From Clostridiaceae bacterium (lineage in GTDB: Bacteria > Bacillota > Clostridia > Saccharofermentanales > Saccharofermentanaceae): a DNA stretch of 64,000 nt. The notes beneath the pieces are model-generated. The model worked only from the letters and a program-made list of their open reading frames with translations. It was not told the origin of the DNA and did no database searches. Where the stretch lies: positions 29,874 to 93,873 of the forward strand of contig JAAYCT010000012.1 of NCBI GenBank assembly GCA_012729635.1. The letters are read 5' to 3'. The translations under genes and the position numbers were made by a program. Positions 54,786 through 63,996 of this stretch are shown here, piece after piece. How positions within the stretch are numbered: the first letter of the stretch is position 1; each line of letters starts with the position of its first letter.

Positions 54786-56027
54786 TTGACCGATCAATCC
54801 GTTCGTATGGTATCCGGAAGACCGGGGAAAGTCCTCGTCGCGATGAGCGGCGGAGTTGACAGTGCGGTTGCTGCGCTTCTTTTATACCGCTCGGGGTATG
54901 AGGTCGCAGGTTTTACTGTGGATCTTACGGATAATGGCAAGGTTGACGGAGTTGATTTCGTCCGATCGGAAAGCAGTGAGACCGATGATACGGCATCGGA
55001 GAACGCACGGGATGCGCGAAGGATTTGTGACATACTGGGGATTCGCCATTTTACGGTTCATATGGAGGAACGTTTTCGTGAGGAAGTTGTCCAACCGTTC
55101 GTTCAGGCCTACCTTTCCGGGAAAACCCCGAATCCTTGTGTACGATGCAATCAAAGGATTAAGTTTTCCGCGTTTTTTGATATTGTCGATCAGCTCGGCT
55201 ACGATTTTCTGGCAACCGGGCATTACGCGAGAATCGAATATTCAAATAAAGATCAGGAGTTCCGGCTTCTTCGAGCCTCGACCGATAAGGATCAGTCCTA
55301 TGTGTTATACGGCCTGAGTCAGCCCAAGCTCGCGCGAACGATTTTTCCGCTCGGGGATCTCCCGAAAAGTGATATTCGGAGACTTGCGGCCGAAGAAGGT
55401 TTTCCGGTTTCGGATAAGCCCGAAAGCCAGGATATCTGCTTTATTCCCGGAAATGACTATGCACGTTTTATCGGGAGTGTAAGCGGATTTTCGACCGGAG
55501 AGGGTGATTTCGTTGACCGTGAGGGTCGTGTAATCGGACGGCATAAGGGTATTTTCCGTTATACAATCGGTCAAAGAAAGGGTATCGGGATTGCCGCGGA
55601 AAAGCCGTTTTTCGTAACGGCAATCGACGCGAAAAAAAACCGCGTCGTGCTCGGCGGCGAAGAGGAATTATTTTCGAATCGACTGATTGCCGATCATCTC
55701 TGTTTCGTCTCCGATCGTCCGGTATCCTATCCGTTTTCCGCCGAAGCGCAGATTCGATATGCGGCACAGACGGTTTCGGTGACGGTTTTTGAGCGCGACG
55801 ACGGAGCGGTTGAGGTTCGCTTTGACGAACCGGTCCGCGCGGTTACACCGGGACAGACGATCGTTTTTTACCGGGGCGAGAAAGTGCTCGGCGGGGGCGA
55901 GATTGTCCGTGCTTTATCGGTTATAATAGAGAATAACCGACACGATTTGTCCGAGTATTTTCCGGAGGTGAAAGATGTTGACTCAAAGTCCGATGATATG
56001 CTCCGCCCGGGACGGACTTCTTCTTAA
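54786..56027 (+). CDS. mnmA: tRNA-specific 2-thiouridylase
   Basis: MnmA thiolates U34 of tRNAs for Lys, Glu and Gln. The 413-residue product has the PP-loop AMSGGVDSAVAALLL, catalytic cysteines in NPCVRCN and SQDICFIPG, and ATGHYARI. The start is the TTG at 54786, 5 nt behind GGGGAGGAAGG. Its 3' end overlaps the next gene by 53 bp: the last 17 codons lie inside the hydrolase reading frame. The C-terminal tail after about residue 380 is a little longer than usual. Confidence 0.93.
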   Translation: MTDQSVRMVSGRPGKVLVAMSGGVDSAVAALLLYRSGYEVAGFTVDLTDNGKVDGVDFVRSESSETDDTASENARDARRICDILGIRHFTVHMEERFREEVVQPFVQAYLSGKTPNPCVRCNQRIKFSAFFDIVDQLGYDFLATGHYARIEYSNKDQEFRLLRASTDKDQSYVLYGLSQPKLARTIFPLGDLPKSDIRRLAAEEGFPVSDKPESQDICFIPGNDYARFIGSVSGFSTGEGDFVDREGRVIGRHKGIFRYTIGQRKGIGIAAEKPFFVTAIDAKKNRVVLGGEEELFSNRLIADHLCFVSDRPVSYPFSAEAQIRYAAQTVSVTVFERDDGAVEVRFDEPVRAVTPGQTIVFYRGEKVLGGGEIVRALSVIIENNRHDLSEYFPEVKDVDSKSDDMLRPGRTSS

Positions 56028-56997
56028 GGGCGCCTGCTGGAGTGACGATGAACGCGCGCCTTTCTCGGCGCTTCTGATTATTCATGGAATGCTTGAGCAC
56101 ATTCGCCGTTATAGGAAGACCGCCGAAGATCTGGTGGCCGGAGGTGTTCGCGTCTATGCTTTTGACTTGCGCGGACACGGAGAAACAACACCGGATGAAG
56201 AGGGTCGCGGATACTTTGCGGACCGGGGCGGTGTGGATCTTCTGTTGTCCGACATGGATCGCATGCTGGAAACGGTTCGGTCTGATTTGGAGCGCGAGGG
56301 ATTAGGGAAAATACCGTTTTGTGTTCTCGGACACAGCATGGGGTCGTTCATCACATCATGCTATATGAAAACTCGAGGCAGCACCGGATCAGACGGCGTC
56401 ATCCTTTCGGGAACGACTGCGCGACCCGGTCCCGTCGGTGCCGCCCGCACTCTTGCTCGGATTCAATCCGCGATTTTCGGTCCCAAGAGCAGGGGAAAAC
56501 AATTGACGAAAATTGCATTCGGTTCCTATAACGCAAGAATCAAGCCGGAAAGAACATCGAATGACTGGCTCACGCGGGATGACGCGATCGTCGACGCATA
56601 TAATTCGGATCCGGCCTGCACATTTACCTTCAAAGCGGCGGGCTTCGCGGATCTTTTTTCGATGCTCGGAACCATAGGCCGCACAGACTGGACCGACGCG
56701 GTCTCAAAAGAACTGAAAATTCTCCTGATTGCGGGACGAATGGATCCGGTCGGCATGTACGGCAGGGGACCGGAGATTTTATGCGAATGGTTTCGTTCAA
56801 CCGGTCATGATGTTACGTTGCTGCTCTATCCGGACGGGCGTCACGAGATGCATAACGAGCTCAATCGGGGCGAAGTAATGACGGACATTCTGACCTTCCT
56901 TCGCGCACTTTCCGAGCGCACGGAGAGGAGAGAACCGGCAATGGCCAGCGGTCCGGGAAGCAAAGCGACGGAGGATACACCCGATTCGAACCGATAA
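55975..56997 (+). CDS. Alpha/beta hydrolase of the lysophospholipase/monoacylglycerol lipase type
   Basis: The 340-residue product has the Hydrolase_4 pattern: the oxyanion segment IIHGMLEHIRRY, FDLRGHGET, nucleophile elbow LGHSMGSFI, an acid in AGRMDPVG and the histidine in YPDGRHEMHNE. GGAGGTG sits 6 nt before the ATG, so this start, inside mnmA, is well supported. It is followed by the cellodextrin phosphorylase 21 nt later. The lipid or ester substrate is not known. Confidence 0.87.
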   Translation: MLTQSPMICSARDGLLLKGACWSDDERAPFSALLIIHGMLEHIRRYRKTAEDLVAGGVRVYAFDLRGHGETTPDEEGRGYFADRGGVDLLLSDMDRMLETVRSDLEREGLGKIPFCVLGHSMGSFITSCYMKTRGSTGSDGVILSGTTARPGPVGAARTLARIQSAIFGPKSRGKQLTKIAFGSYNARIKPERTSNDWLTRDDAIVDAYNSDPACTFTFKAAGFADLFSMLGTIGRTDWTDAVSKELKILLIAGRMDPVGMYGRGPEILCEWFRSTGHDVTLLLYPDGRHEMHNELNRGEVMTDILTFLRALSERTERREPAMASGPGSKATEDTPDSNR

Positions 56998-57018
56998 TTC
57001 AAACAAACGGAGGACCCT

Positions 57019-59991
57019 ATGATATACAGAAATGAGAGGGCCCGCAGCCCTCGGAAGACTGCGGAAGAAGTGTTGCGCGCCCGTTTCCCGCGCGTACCGA
57101 TGCCGGGAAGTGTAAGTGCACAGTTTGTCGGCACCCTTCATCATCGACTCGTCGCCGGCGTCGCCGGACTTCCGGTATGTACGCCGGCAATTGCGCTATT
57201 GCTTGCGGAAAACAGCCTTTACTCTTTTTTTGACGGTGCTTTTCGCAAAAACGAATCCGCGCTGATTGTTATCTCCGGGGATAAGGTGCGCGGATACCAT
57301 ACCGAGGGAAACGATATCCAACCGGTTGAACTCGAAGCGGCTCAGCAGACGATGATTCGCGGCGTGGCCGAATCGTCCGTGTCCTGGGGCGGAATACTTG
57401 ATTCGGAGGGTGTCCTGATTTGTGACCCCGCCGCTCCCGCTCCCGGACCGCACTATTTTACCAATCTTCTGATCGGTGATCGGATGAATGAGAAGCGTCC
57501 GCTTCAAAGCACGCCGAAAAGTGTCGTGGACCGACTCGGCCGGGGCTCTTTCCGCTCGCACGCGGATACACAGGTACTGGCAACGCGTTGGGACTATCTT
57601 CCGGAGGAAAACGGCTTTCCGGCGAACCGACAATTCTACCTGACCGAAAACGGACGGCAAATTTTTTATTCCGGAAGTGCCGTTCAGCAAGGTCTTCGTT
57701 CCGCAGTATGTCGCCATGCCCAGAATCGCACCATCATCGAATATGATCTCGAGTGCGGACTTCGGATCGAAAGAACCATTTTCTTACTTCCTCAGAAGCA
57801 GGGTCTGCCATTGGCTGCCGAAGCACAGATGATTAAGATAGAGAACCGCGGCGATCGCGACCGGGAACTGCGGCTTGTATGCACCGGTATGTTCGGCACA
57901 TCGGAGATTCATGCATTGCGCGAGGACATTATTTTCACGACCGTTGTCGCGCAGTCCGAAGTTTTCTTCGGTGAGGGCGGAGAAATTCGGGCGATCTCAT
58001 TCAACCCGAACCCGAAGTGGACCAAGGGAAATATTCGATATTCGACGTTTCTGATTCACGAGGATGACCGGGTGGTTTTCCCGGACCGTTTTTGCGCGAA
58101 ATACAGTGAGTTTGTCGGCTCCGGAACCCTGGAGCGTCCGGAGCATCTCGAACATCTTTCCTGTCGTCATTCCCGAAAAGGGCCGGGCTTCTTTGCGCTT
58201 TCCGCGCCTTTTTCCGTAGCTGCCGGCGGATCGGTCCGCGCAGATCAGTTTGTCTGTCTTTCGACGGATGCGGTCAACCCCGACTTTACTGAGGATGTCA
58301 CGGTTCAAGAAGAACTTTCCGCGCTGTTGCGCGCGTATCAGAGCCCGGAGGCCTTGCCGGAGACGCTTCGCGAGGTTGAGTCTCTGACAAAACAATACGC
58401 CTCCTACCTTCAGGTTCATTCCGAAGAAAAGGCATACGAGACCTATGTCAACCGAAATCTTCCGTTCCAGGTTTTCTACCAGACCTTTGTGTCCCGATCC
58501 TTTGACTGGACACAGAAGGGATACCGGGAGATCGGTTTTCGCGAGATTCAGGATATTTTCGCGTCGATGTACTATTTTGCCGGTATGGGGCGGACGGACT
58601 TCGTCCGGGATCTCATTTCCGAATGGGCGGGTAACGTGTATCGTGACGGTTACGCGAATCATAATTTCTACTGGAAGGGCAAGGAGCCCGGTTGGTGGTC
58701 GGATGATGCGCTGTGGCTTTTCCAGGCGGTTGACCGATATCTGAAGTTGACCGGTGATTACGCCTTTCTTTCGGAGGTTCTTCCGGTCGCCGGCGAGGCG
58801 GGGGAAAAACGCCCCTTGTCCGAGACGCTGCGCGCCATCATCACGTACTCGAATAAGATTTCCGTCGGAGGTCACGGACTCCCCTTAATCGATCGGGCCG
58901 ACTGGAACGACTGCCTGCGGGTGGATCCGGACTGCGTCGGCGGACCCGAAAAAATGGAGCTTTACGAGAAACAGCGGAAAGCATCCGGGAAGAAGTTAGG
59001 AGAGATACCCTTCGCGTCCGAATACTCGGAATCCGTGATGAACGGGTTTCTGCTGAAGGTCGCTGTTGACGCTGCAATCGGAATGTTCGAGAAGCTCGGC
59101 GATTCAAATTATGTTTCGGAGCTTAAGAATACATCCGTCGCGCTTCGGGAATCGTTAGTCAAAAACGCATGGAAGGGTGACTATTTCGCCCGCGTTCTTT
59201 TCAACCGAAAGGATAAACCGAGTCTTCGCTACCTCGGCGCGGGAGGAGACGGTCTGGAGATTGAGGAGGGTGCCTCGGGCACCTATTTCCTCAATTCGTT
59301 CAGTTGGGCGATTCTCTCGGACTGTGCGGAGGAAGCACAGATTGCGACGATGCTCGATTCGTTGGACAAGAACCTGAGAACGCCTTTCGGATTCCGGGTT
59401 TGCACCGGGGTCGACTATCCGCAGATCGCCCCGAAAATCGATGTCGCACTCTATTATGCGGGCGATCGTGAGAACGGAGCGGTATTTAAACACGCAAATA
59501 TGATGGCTGCGGCCGCTATGCTCAAAGCGGCCGGAAGCGTCGGCAGTACGGAGCTCGCGGAGCGGCTCGCGAAGACCGCATACTGGGTGATCGACTGTAT
59601 TTTGCCATACCGTACATTATCGTCTCCCTATGAGACCTGCGGCAATCCGAGGTTTTGCACGCAATATAATAACTCCGAAACCGGCGAGAACATCGGGCCG
59701 ACATTGTCGGGAACCTCGACATGGCTTCTGCTCTGTCTTTTCATGGGGCTGGGCGTTTCTTTCGGAAGCGATTCGCTTCGGATCGATCCGATTCTCAGGA
59801 CGGAGAACACGCATTGTGAATACACGGTAAACACCGGGAAAGCCGGGTATCATGTTGTGATTACCAAGCCTGCGGAGTTCAGAAGATCCGTTGAGGGTGT
59901 GATTATCGCATGTGACGGGGAAGAGCTTGACGGAACGAGTATACCGCTTTTCAACGACGGGAAAACGCATGAAATACTGATTCGGCTCTGA
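57019..59991 (+). CDS. Cellodextrin phosphorylase-like GH94 enzyme
   Basis: The 990-residue length matches cellodextrin phosphorylases, which release glucose 1-phosphate from cellotriose and longer chains. The N-terminal half (about residues 1 to 470) holds the beta-sandwich domains; the catalytic barrel carries the aspartate in [14 protein letters not shown] at about residue 625. GYANHNFYWKGKEPGWWSDDALW lies at the substrate site (this stretch is residues about 545 to 570). Cellobionate phosphorylase is a less likely alternative. ACGGAGG precedes the ATG. It pairs in function with the cellobiose phosphorylase 4 kb upstream. Confidence 0.85.
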   Translation: MIYRNERARSPRKTAEEVLRARFPRVPMPGSVSAQFVGTLHHRLVAGVAGLPVCTPAIALLLAENSLYSFFDGAFRKNESALIVISGDKVRGYHTEGNDIQPVELEAAQQTMIRGVAESSVSWGGILDSEGVLICDPAAPAPGPHYFTNLLIGDRMNEKRPLQSTPKSVVDRLGRGSFRSHADTQVLATRWDYLPEENGFPANRQFYLTENGRQIFYSGSAVQQGLRSAVCRHAQNRTIIEYDLECGLRIERTIFLLPQKQGLPLAAEAQMIKIENRGDRDRELRLVCTGMFGTSEIHALREDIIFTTVVAQSEVFFGEGGEIRAISFNPNPKWTKGNIRYSTFLIHEDDRVVFPDRFCAKYSEFVGSGTLERPEHLEHLSCRHSRKGPGFFALSAPFSVAAGGSVRADQFVCLSTDAVNPDFTEDVTVQEELSALLRAYQSPEALPETLREVESLTKQYASYLQVHSEEKAYETYVNRNLPFQVFYQTFVSRSFDWTQKGYREIGFREIQDIFASMYYFAGMGRTDFVRDLISEWAGNVYRDGYANHNFYWKGKEPGWWSDDALWLFQAVDRYLKLTGDYAFLSEVLPVAGEAGEKRPLSETLRAIITYSNKISVGGHGLPLIDRADWNDCLRVDPDCVGGPEKMELYEKQRKASGKKLGEIPFASEYSESVMNGFLLKVAVDAAIGMFEKLGDSNYVSELKNTSVALRESLVKNAWKGDYFARVLFNRKDKPSLRYLGAGGDGLEIEEGASGTYFLNSFSWAILSDCAEEAQIATMLDSLDKNLRTPFGFRVCTGVDYPQIAPKIDVALYYAGDRENGAVFKHANMMAAAAMLKAAGSVGSTELAERLAKTAYWVIDCILPYRTLSSPYETCGNPRFCTQYNNSETGENIGPTLSGTSTWLLLCLFMGLGVSFGSDSLRIDPILRTENTHCEYTVNTGKAGYHVVITKPAEFRRSVEGVIIACDGEELDGTSIPLFNDGKTHEILIRL

Positions 59992-60062
59992 TCACGCGGG
60001 TGACCCGAACCGATAAGAACGCCAATCAAGAAGAAAGAACCGATAAAACGGGAGGAAGATCA

Positions 60063-60986
60063 ATGCCTTATTCCAGCGTATTTCTATCTGAGATCGTGAA
60101 AACCTTTGAACTGGAGGTCATTTACTCGCCCGGAAATCTTGACCAGATCCGGATCAGCGTCGCGGATGTCACGCGTCCCGGACTTCAGCTGGCGGGTTAT
60201 TACGATCATTTCGGACCCGACCGGATTCAGGTAATCGGAAACATGGAGCACGCTTTTTTGGATCGGCTTTCTTCCGAGTCCCGAAGAAAAAGGATAGCGG
60301 CGCTCTTTGAAAAACAGATTCCGTGTCTGATCCTGACCCGCGGTCACGAAGTGCACCGTGAAATTGTGTTAAGTGCAAAAAAGGCCGGCGTTCCGATACT
60401 GAGAACCAATCAGGCGACCTCTGATTTTATGAGCTCTTTGGTCAAGCACCTGAATGTGGAGTTGGCTCCGAGAGTGTCGATGCACGGGGTTTTGGTCGAG
60501 GTCAACGGTGAGGGGATTCTAATCTTGGGCGAAAGCGGCGTCGGAAAATCCGAAACCGCTCTTGAGATTGTGAAACGCGGCCACCGGCTCATCGCGGATG
60601 ATCAGGTGGAGGTGCGCCGTGTTTCCGAAACAACCCTGCTCGGTCGGGCCCCGGATATTATCCGGCACTTAATTGAGATCCGGGGGATCGGAATCTTGGA
60701 TGTTAAGGAGCTATTCGGCGTTTCATCCGTCAAGCCTCAGGAAAACATTGATTTTGTCATAAACCTTGAGTTGTGGGACGAGAGAAAAACGTACGATCGA
60801 TTGGGTATTGTGGATGAGACCACCGAGATACTGGGGATTCAAGTTCCCTCGATCACCATCCCGGTCGGTCCCGGGCGAAATCTGGCAATCATTGTCGAGG
60901 CCGCCGCCATCAATTATCGCGTGAAAAAAATGGGCTACAACGCAGCACGGGATTTGGTCGGACGCGTTTTTCCGGGTCCCAATTGA
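60063..60986 (+). CDS. hprK: HPr kinase/phosphorylase
   Basis: HprK phosphorylates HPr on Ser46 and controls carbon catabolite repression in Firmicutes. The 307-residue product has an N-terminal substrate domain and the kinase core: Walker A LGESGVGKSETALEI, the Asp pair in HRLIADDQVEV, and the signature EIRGIGILDVKELFG. ATG 60063 follows GGGAGGAAGATCA; an earlier in-frame GTG at 60000 has no good site. It heads the hprK-murB-rapZ-whiA run. Confidence 0.95.
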   Translation: MPYSSVFLSEIVKTFELEVIYSPGNLDQIRISVADVTRPGLQLAGYYDHFGPDRIQVIGNMEHAFLDRLSSESRRKRIAALFEKQIPCLILTRGHEVHREIVLSAKKAGVPILRTNQATSDFMSSLVKHLNVELAPRVSMHGVLVEVNGEGILILGESGVGKSETALEIVKRGHRLIADDQVEVRRVSETTLLGRAPDIIRHLIEIRGIGILDVKELFGVSSVKPQENIDFVINLELWDERKTYDRLGIVDETTEILGIQVPSITIPVGPGRNLAIIVEAAAINYRVKKMGYNAARDLVGRVFPGPN

Positions 60987-60999
60987 AGGCGGTGGAGGC

Positions 61000-62010
61000 A
61001 TGAGTAAATCCGGTCCGGATATCAATCGTCTGTCTGCGGAGCTTAAGGTGCAGGGGATCCTTGATCCCGTAAGGCTTCTTCGGACGGATGAGCGGATGAG
61101 CGCGCACACGACGATGCGCGTCGGCGGGCCTGCGCGAATTTTCGCCGAGCCGGAAAATGAAGAGGAAGCCATTGCCCTGATTATTGCGGCACGTCGGTGT
61201 GAGATTCCGTATATGGTTATCGGTAACGGTTCCAATCTCGTTATTTCCGACCGAGGGATTGATGCGCTGGTGATTTGTTTTTCGGACGGAGTTTCGGACG
61301 TTCGGGAAATTTCTTGCACCGATCTTCCGGGCGAACCTGCGGATCGCCGCGGAACAAAGCGCCCGGTCGATTCGAACCGTCTTTTTTACTATGCTCAGGC
61401 GGGAGCCTTGCTTTCCTCGGTAGCGGCACGGGTAGCCCGGGCCGGAGGTGCGGGGATGGAATTCGCGGGCGGAATCCCGGGAAGCATCGGAGGGGCGGTG
61501 TACATGAATGCGGGCGCGTACGGTTCGGAGATTGCGGATGTGACCGCCTTCATCCGAGTGCTGGACCCGGACGGAATCGTTCGAAATTATCGCATCGATC
61601 AGTCGGATATGGGATATCGATCGAGTCGTTTTTCAAAAAGCGGCGGGGTCGTTCTTTCGGTCTTTCTCATGCTTTCAAAAGATGCTCCGGAGGCAATACT
61701 GGAGCGGATGAGCGCGCTGAATGCAAAAAGATGCGCGTGTCAGCCGCTCCAACTTCCGAGTTCCGGAAGCGCTTTTAAAAGACCGTGTGGGCATTATGCC
61801 GGAGCACTGATTGAGCAGGCCGGTCTGAAGGGCTTTTCCATCGGGGGTGCGCAGGTATCCGAAAAGCACGCCGGGTTTATCGTGAATTCCGGGGATGCGA
61901 CCGCACAAGAGGTTTACGAGTTGTCCCGTTACATTATCCGAACGGTACGGGAGCAAACGGGCGTGACGCTCGAGCCGGAAATATGCTTTCTCGGATTTGA
62001 CGGGAACTGA
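61000..62010 (+). CDS. murB: UDP-N-acetylenolpyruvoylglucosamine reductase
   Basis: MurB reduces UDP-GlcNAc-enolpyruvate to UDP-MurNAc with NADPH and FAD. The 336-residue product has NTTMRVGGPA-like TTMRVGGPAR, GNGSNLVISD, GIPGSIGGAVYMNAGAYG, YRSSRF, the proton-donor serine in SSGSAFKRP and the late glutamate in LEPEICFLG. It lies 14 nt after hprK and 22 nt before rapZ. Confidence 0.95.
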   Translation: MSKSGPDINRLSAELKVQGILDPVRLLRTDERMSAHTTMRVGGPARIFAEPENEEEAIALIIAARRCEIPYMVIGNGSNLVISDRGIDALVICFSDGVSDVREISCTDLPGEPADRRGTKRPVDSNRLFYYAQAGALLSSVAARVARAGGAGMEFAGGIPGSIGGAVYMNAGAYGSEIADVTAFIRVLDPDGIVRNYRIDQSDMGYRSSRFSKSGGVVLSVFLMLSKDAPEAILERMSALNAKRCACQPLQLPSSGSAFKRPCGHYAGALIEQAGLKGFSIGGAQVSEKHAGFIVNSGDATAQEVYELSRYIIRTVREQTGVTLEPEICFLGFDGN

Positions 62011-62031
62011 CGGACGGAAGGGGGAAAACGC

Positions 62032-62949
62032 ATGGATCTGATCATACTTACGGGAATGTCCGGAGCCGGCAAAAGCCTTGCCGTAAACTATCTGGAGGAT
62101 CAGGGGTATTTTTGTATTGATAATCTGCCCCCGATGACACTGCCGGAGCTGGTGCGCACGTTTACCAAGGGGCAGGGCGGAGAAGGGTACGGAATTTCAA
62201 GACTTGCTTTTGTCGTTGACATTCGGAGCAACGAGCTTTTGAAAGGATTTGACGCGGCGATCGAAGACATCGACCGGCTTGCGATACCCTATCGCATCAT
62301 TTTTTTAGAAGCGGCCGATCAGGTTCTGGTCAATCGATATCGGGAGACGAGAAGAAGGCATCCCCTTGCTACCGGCATCGGTCTTTCGGAGGCCATTTCG
62401 CGGGAACGCGTGATGCTTCAGGAATTGAGAGAGCGCGCAACGCATGTAATTGACACATCCATGATGGCGATTCCCGCACTGCGGGAGGAGCTGCATCGTA
62501 TTATTTCCGAAGAAGGCCATGATCAGGGGATTTCCGTCTTGATCGAGTCGTTCGGCTTTAAATATGGAATTCCGGTGGATTGTGACAATATTTACGATGT
62601 TCGGTTTTTGCCCAACCCGTTTTATGAGTCGGATCTTCGGATGCTTTCGGGCGGTGATGAGGAAATCAAGAGGTATCTTCTTCAATTTCCGGAAACAACG
62701 GAGTATATCGACCGTCAGGCGGAGCTTCTTGCATTTCTGATGCCGTTTTATTACCGGGAGGGAAAGGTTCGACTCATGATCGGCATCGGATGTACCGGCG
62801 GTCGGCACCGTTCCGTGTATATTGCCGAGGAATTGGCCGCCAAACTGGCCGGAAAGGGCATTCGAACGATGGTTCATCACCGGGATATCGGGAAAGACCC
62901 TCGCTTCGCGGCTATTCTTCCGGATCCCGAGAAGCCGCGGGAGGAATAA
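62032..62949 (+). CDS. rapZ: RNase adapter protein RapZ (YvcJ)
   Basis: RapZ binds nucleotides and, in other bacteria, guides RNase E to sRNAs of glucosamine metabolism; in Firmicutes its role is less clear. The 305 residues have Walker A TGMSGAGKSLAV, VVDIRSNELL, the Walker B-like IIFLEAADQVL, and the C-terminal block IGCTGGRHRSVYIAEELA with HRDIGKD. It precedes whiA by only 2 nt. The yvcK gene normally found between these two is missing here. Confidence 0.95.
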   Translation: MDLIILTGMSGAGKSLAVNYLEDQGYFCIDNLPPMTLPELVRTFTKGQGGEGYGISRLAFVVDIRSNELLKGFDAAIEDIDRLAIPYRIIFLEAADQVLVNRYRETRRRHPLATGIGLSEAISRERVMLQELRERATHVIDTSMMAIPALREELHRIISEEGHDQGISVLIESFGFKYGIPVDCDNIYDVRFLPNPFYESDLRMLSGGDEEIKRYLLQFPETTEYIDRQAELLAFLMPFYYREGKVRLMIGIGCTGGRHRSVYIAEELAAKLAGKGIRTMVHHRDIGKDPRFAAILPDPEKPREE

Positions 62950-62951
62950 TC

Positions 62952-63896
62952 GTGCCGGCGGATTCATTTTCCGAAAGTATTCGAAAGGATCTATCCAAAC
63001 TCTCCGTTCGTCATCCGTCCGAAGGGGACGCCGAGCTTGCCGCAATGATTTTGTGTGCTCATTCCGGATACGTCGAAGCGGACGGGCTGATTCGGGTCAT
63101 TACGACCCGGTCGCCCGAGTGTGCGGATCGTTTTCTTCGATTTCTGCGCGAAAAGCAGATTTTTGCGCGGACGGTGGCCGTCGGTGAAGGTCAAGTGCTT
63201 CGGGCGGTCTGTACGGACAAAGCCGGTTATGACGAAATGATGAGGATTGCCGGAGATTTTCGTGCACGATCCGTTACCGACGAAGTTACCTCTTCTGCCC
63301 GCATTCGTCGGGCGGTTTTACGCGGAGCGTTTATGGCTTGCGGAAATGCGGCGGATCCGCGTCGCGCCTATCAAATCGAGCTGAATACCCGCGATCCGCT
63401 TTTCGCGCATGCGCTGACCCTTCTGATGCATGCGGAAAACATCGAACCTCAAAGCATGAAAAGAGGATCAAATACGGTTTTATACCTGAAGGAAGGTGCT
63501 CGAATTACGGATTTTCTGGCGATGATCGGAGCCCACGTCAGTCTTCTTCGATTCGAAAACATCCGGACGGATAAAGAAATCCGGAATCAGGTAAATCGCG
63601 TGGTCAACTGCGATACCGCAAACGCGCGAAGACAGGCCGAGGCATGTGCGTTTCGGGGTGAAAGACTGAAAAAATTACTCTCCGGAGAGCAGGCCGCTCT
63701 GCTTCCCGGGGAATTAAAAGCGGCGGCGGAGGTGTTCGTCCAAAATCCCGGATTGTCGATAAAAGAACTCGGTGAAATGATGGATCCGCCGATCGGGAAA
63801 TCCGGAATGCATCATCGTCTGAAAAAGCTGGAGCGATTCGCGGATGATACGGCCGGGAAACCCGGAAACCGATGGGTGAATTGTAAAATGAAGTGA
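62952..63896 (+). CDS. whiA: DNA-binding regulator WhiA
   Basis: WhiA is a sporulation or cell-division related DNA-binding protein, ubiquitous in Gram-positives. The 314-residue product has an N-terminal LAGLIDADG-like half (SIRKDLSKL, IRRAVLRGAFMACGN, YQIELNT) and a C-terminal helix-turn-helix (LSIKELGEMMDPPIGKSGMHHRLKKLER). The start is GTG 62952, 2 nt after the rapZ stop, with GGGAGGAATAATC just before it; the frame stays open upstream to 62790 but overlaps rapZ. Confidence 0.93.
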   Translation: MPADSFSESIRKDLSKLSVRHPSEGDAELAAMILCAHSGYVEADGLIRVITTRSPECADRFLRFLREKQIFARTVAVGEGQVLRAVCTDKAGYDEMMRIAGDFRARSVTDEVTSSARIRRAVLRGAFMACGNAADPRRAYQIELNTRDPLFAHALTLLMHAENIEPQSMKRGSNTVLYLKEGARITDFLAMIGAHVSLLRFENIRTDKEIRNQVNRVVNCDTANARRQAEACAFRGERLKKLLSGEQAALLPGELKAAAEVFVQNPGLSIKELGEMMDPPIGKSGMHHRLKKLERFADDTAGKPGNRWVNCKMK

Positions 63897-63914
63897 CGCA
63901 AAAGAAATAAAGAT

Positions 63915-63996
63915 GTCCCACGAGGACGATCTCACATACAATGTTAAGTGACCAAACCAAACACGCAGGAGGCATCCCGTGGGACACGAACATTGT
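63915..63996 (+). repeat. Nested inverted repeats around the start of the right-edge reading frame
   Basis: GTCCCACG (63915-63922) pairs with CGTGGGAC (63978-63985), and ACAATGTT (63938-63945) pairs with AACATTGT (63989-63996). The ribosome binding site is in the loop and the GTG start is in the first stem. Such pairing could block translation from transcripts entering from whiA. Confidence 0.7.
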
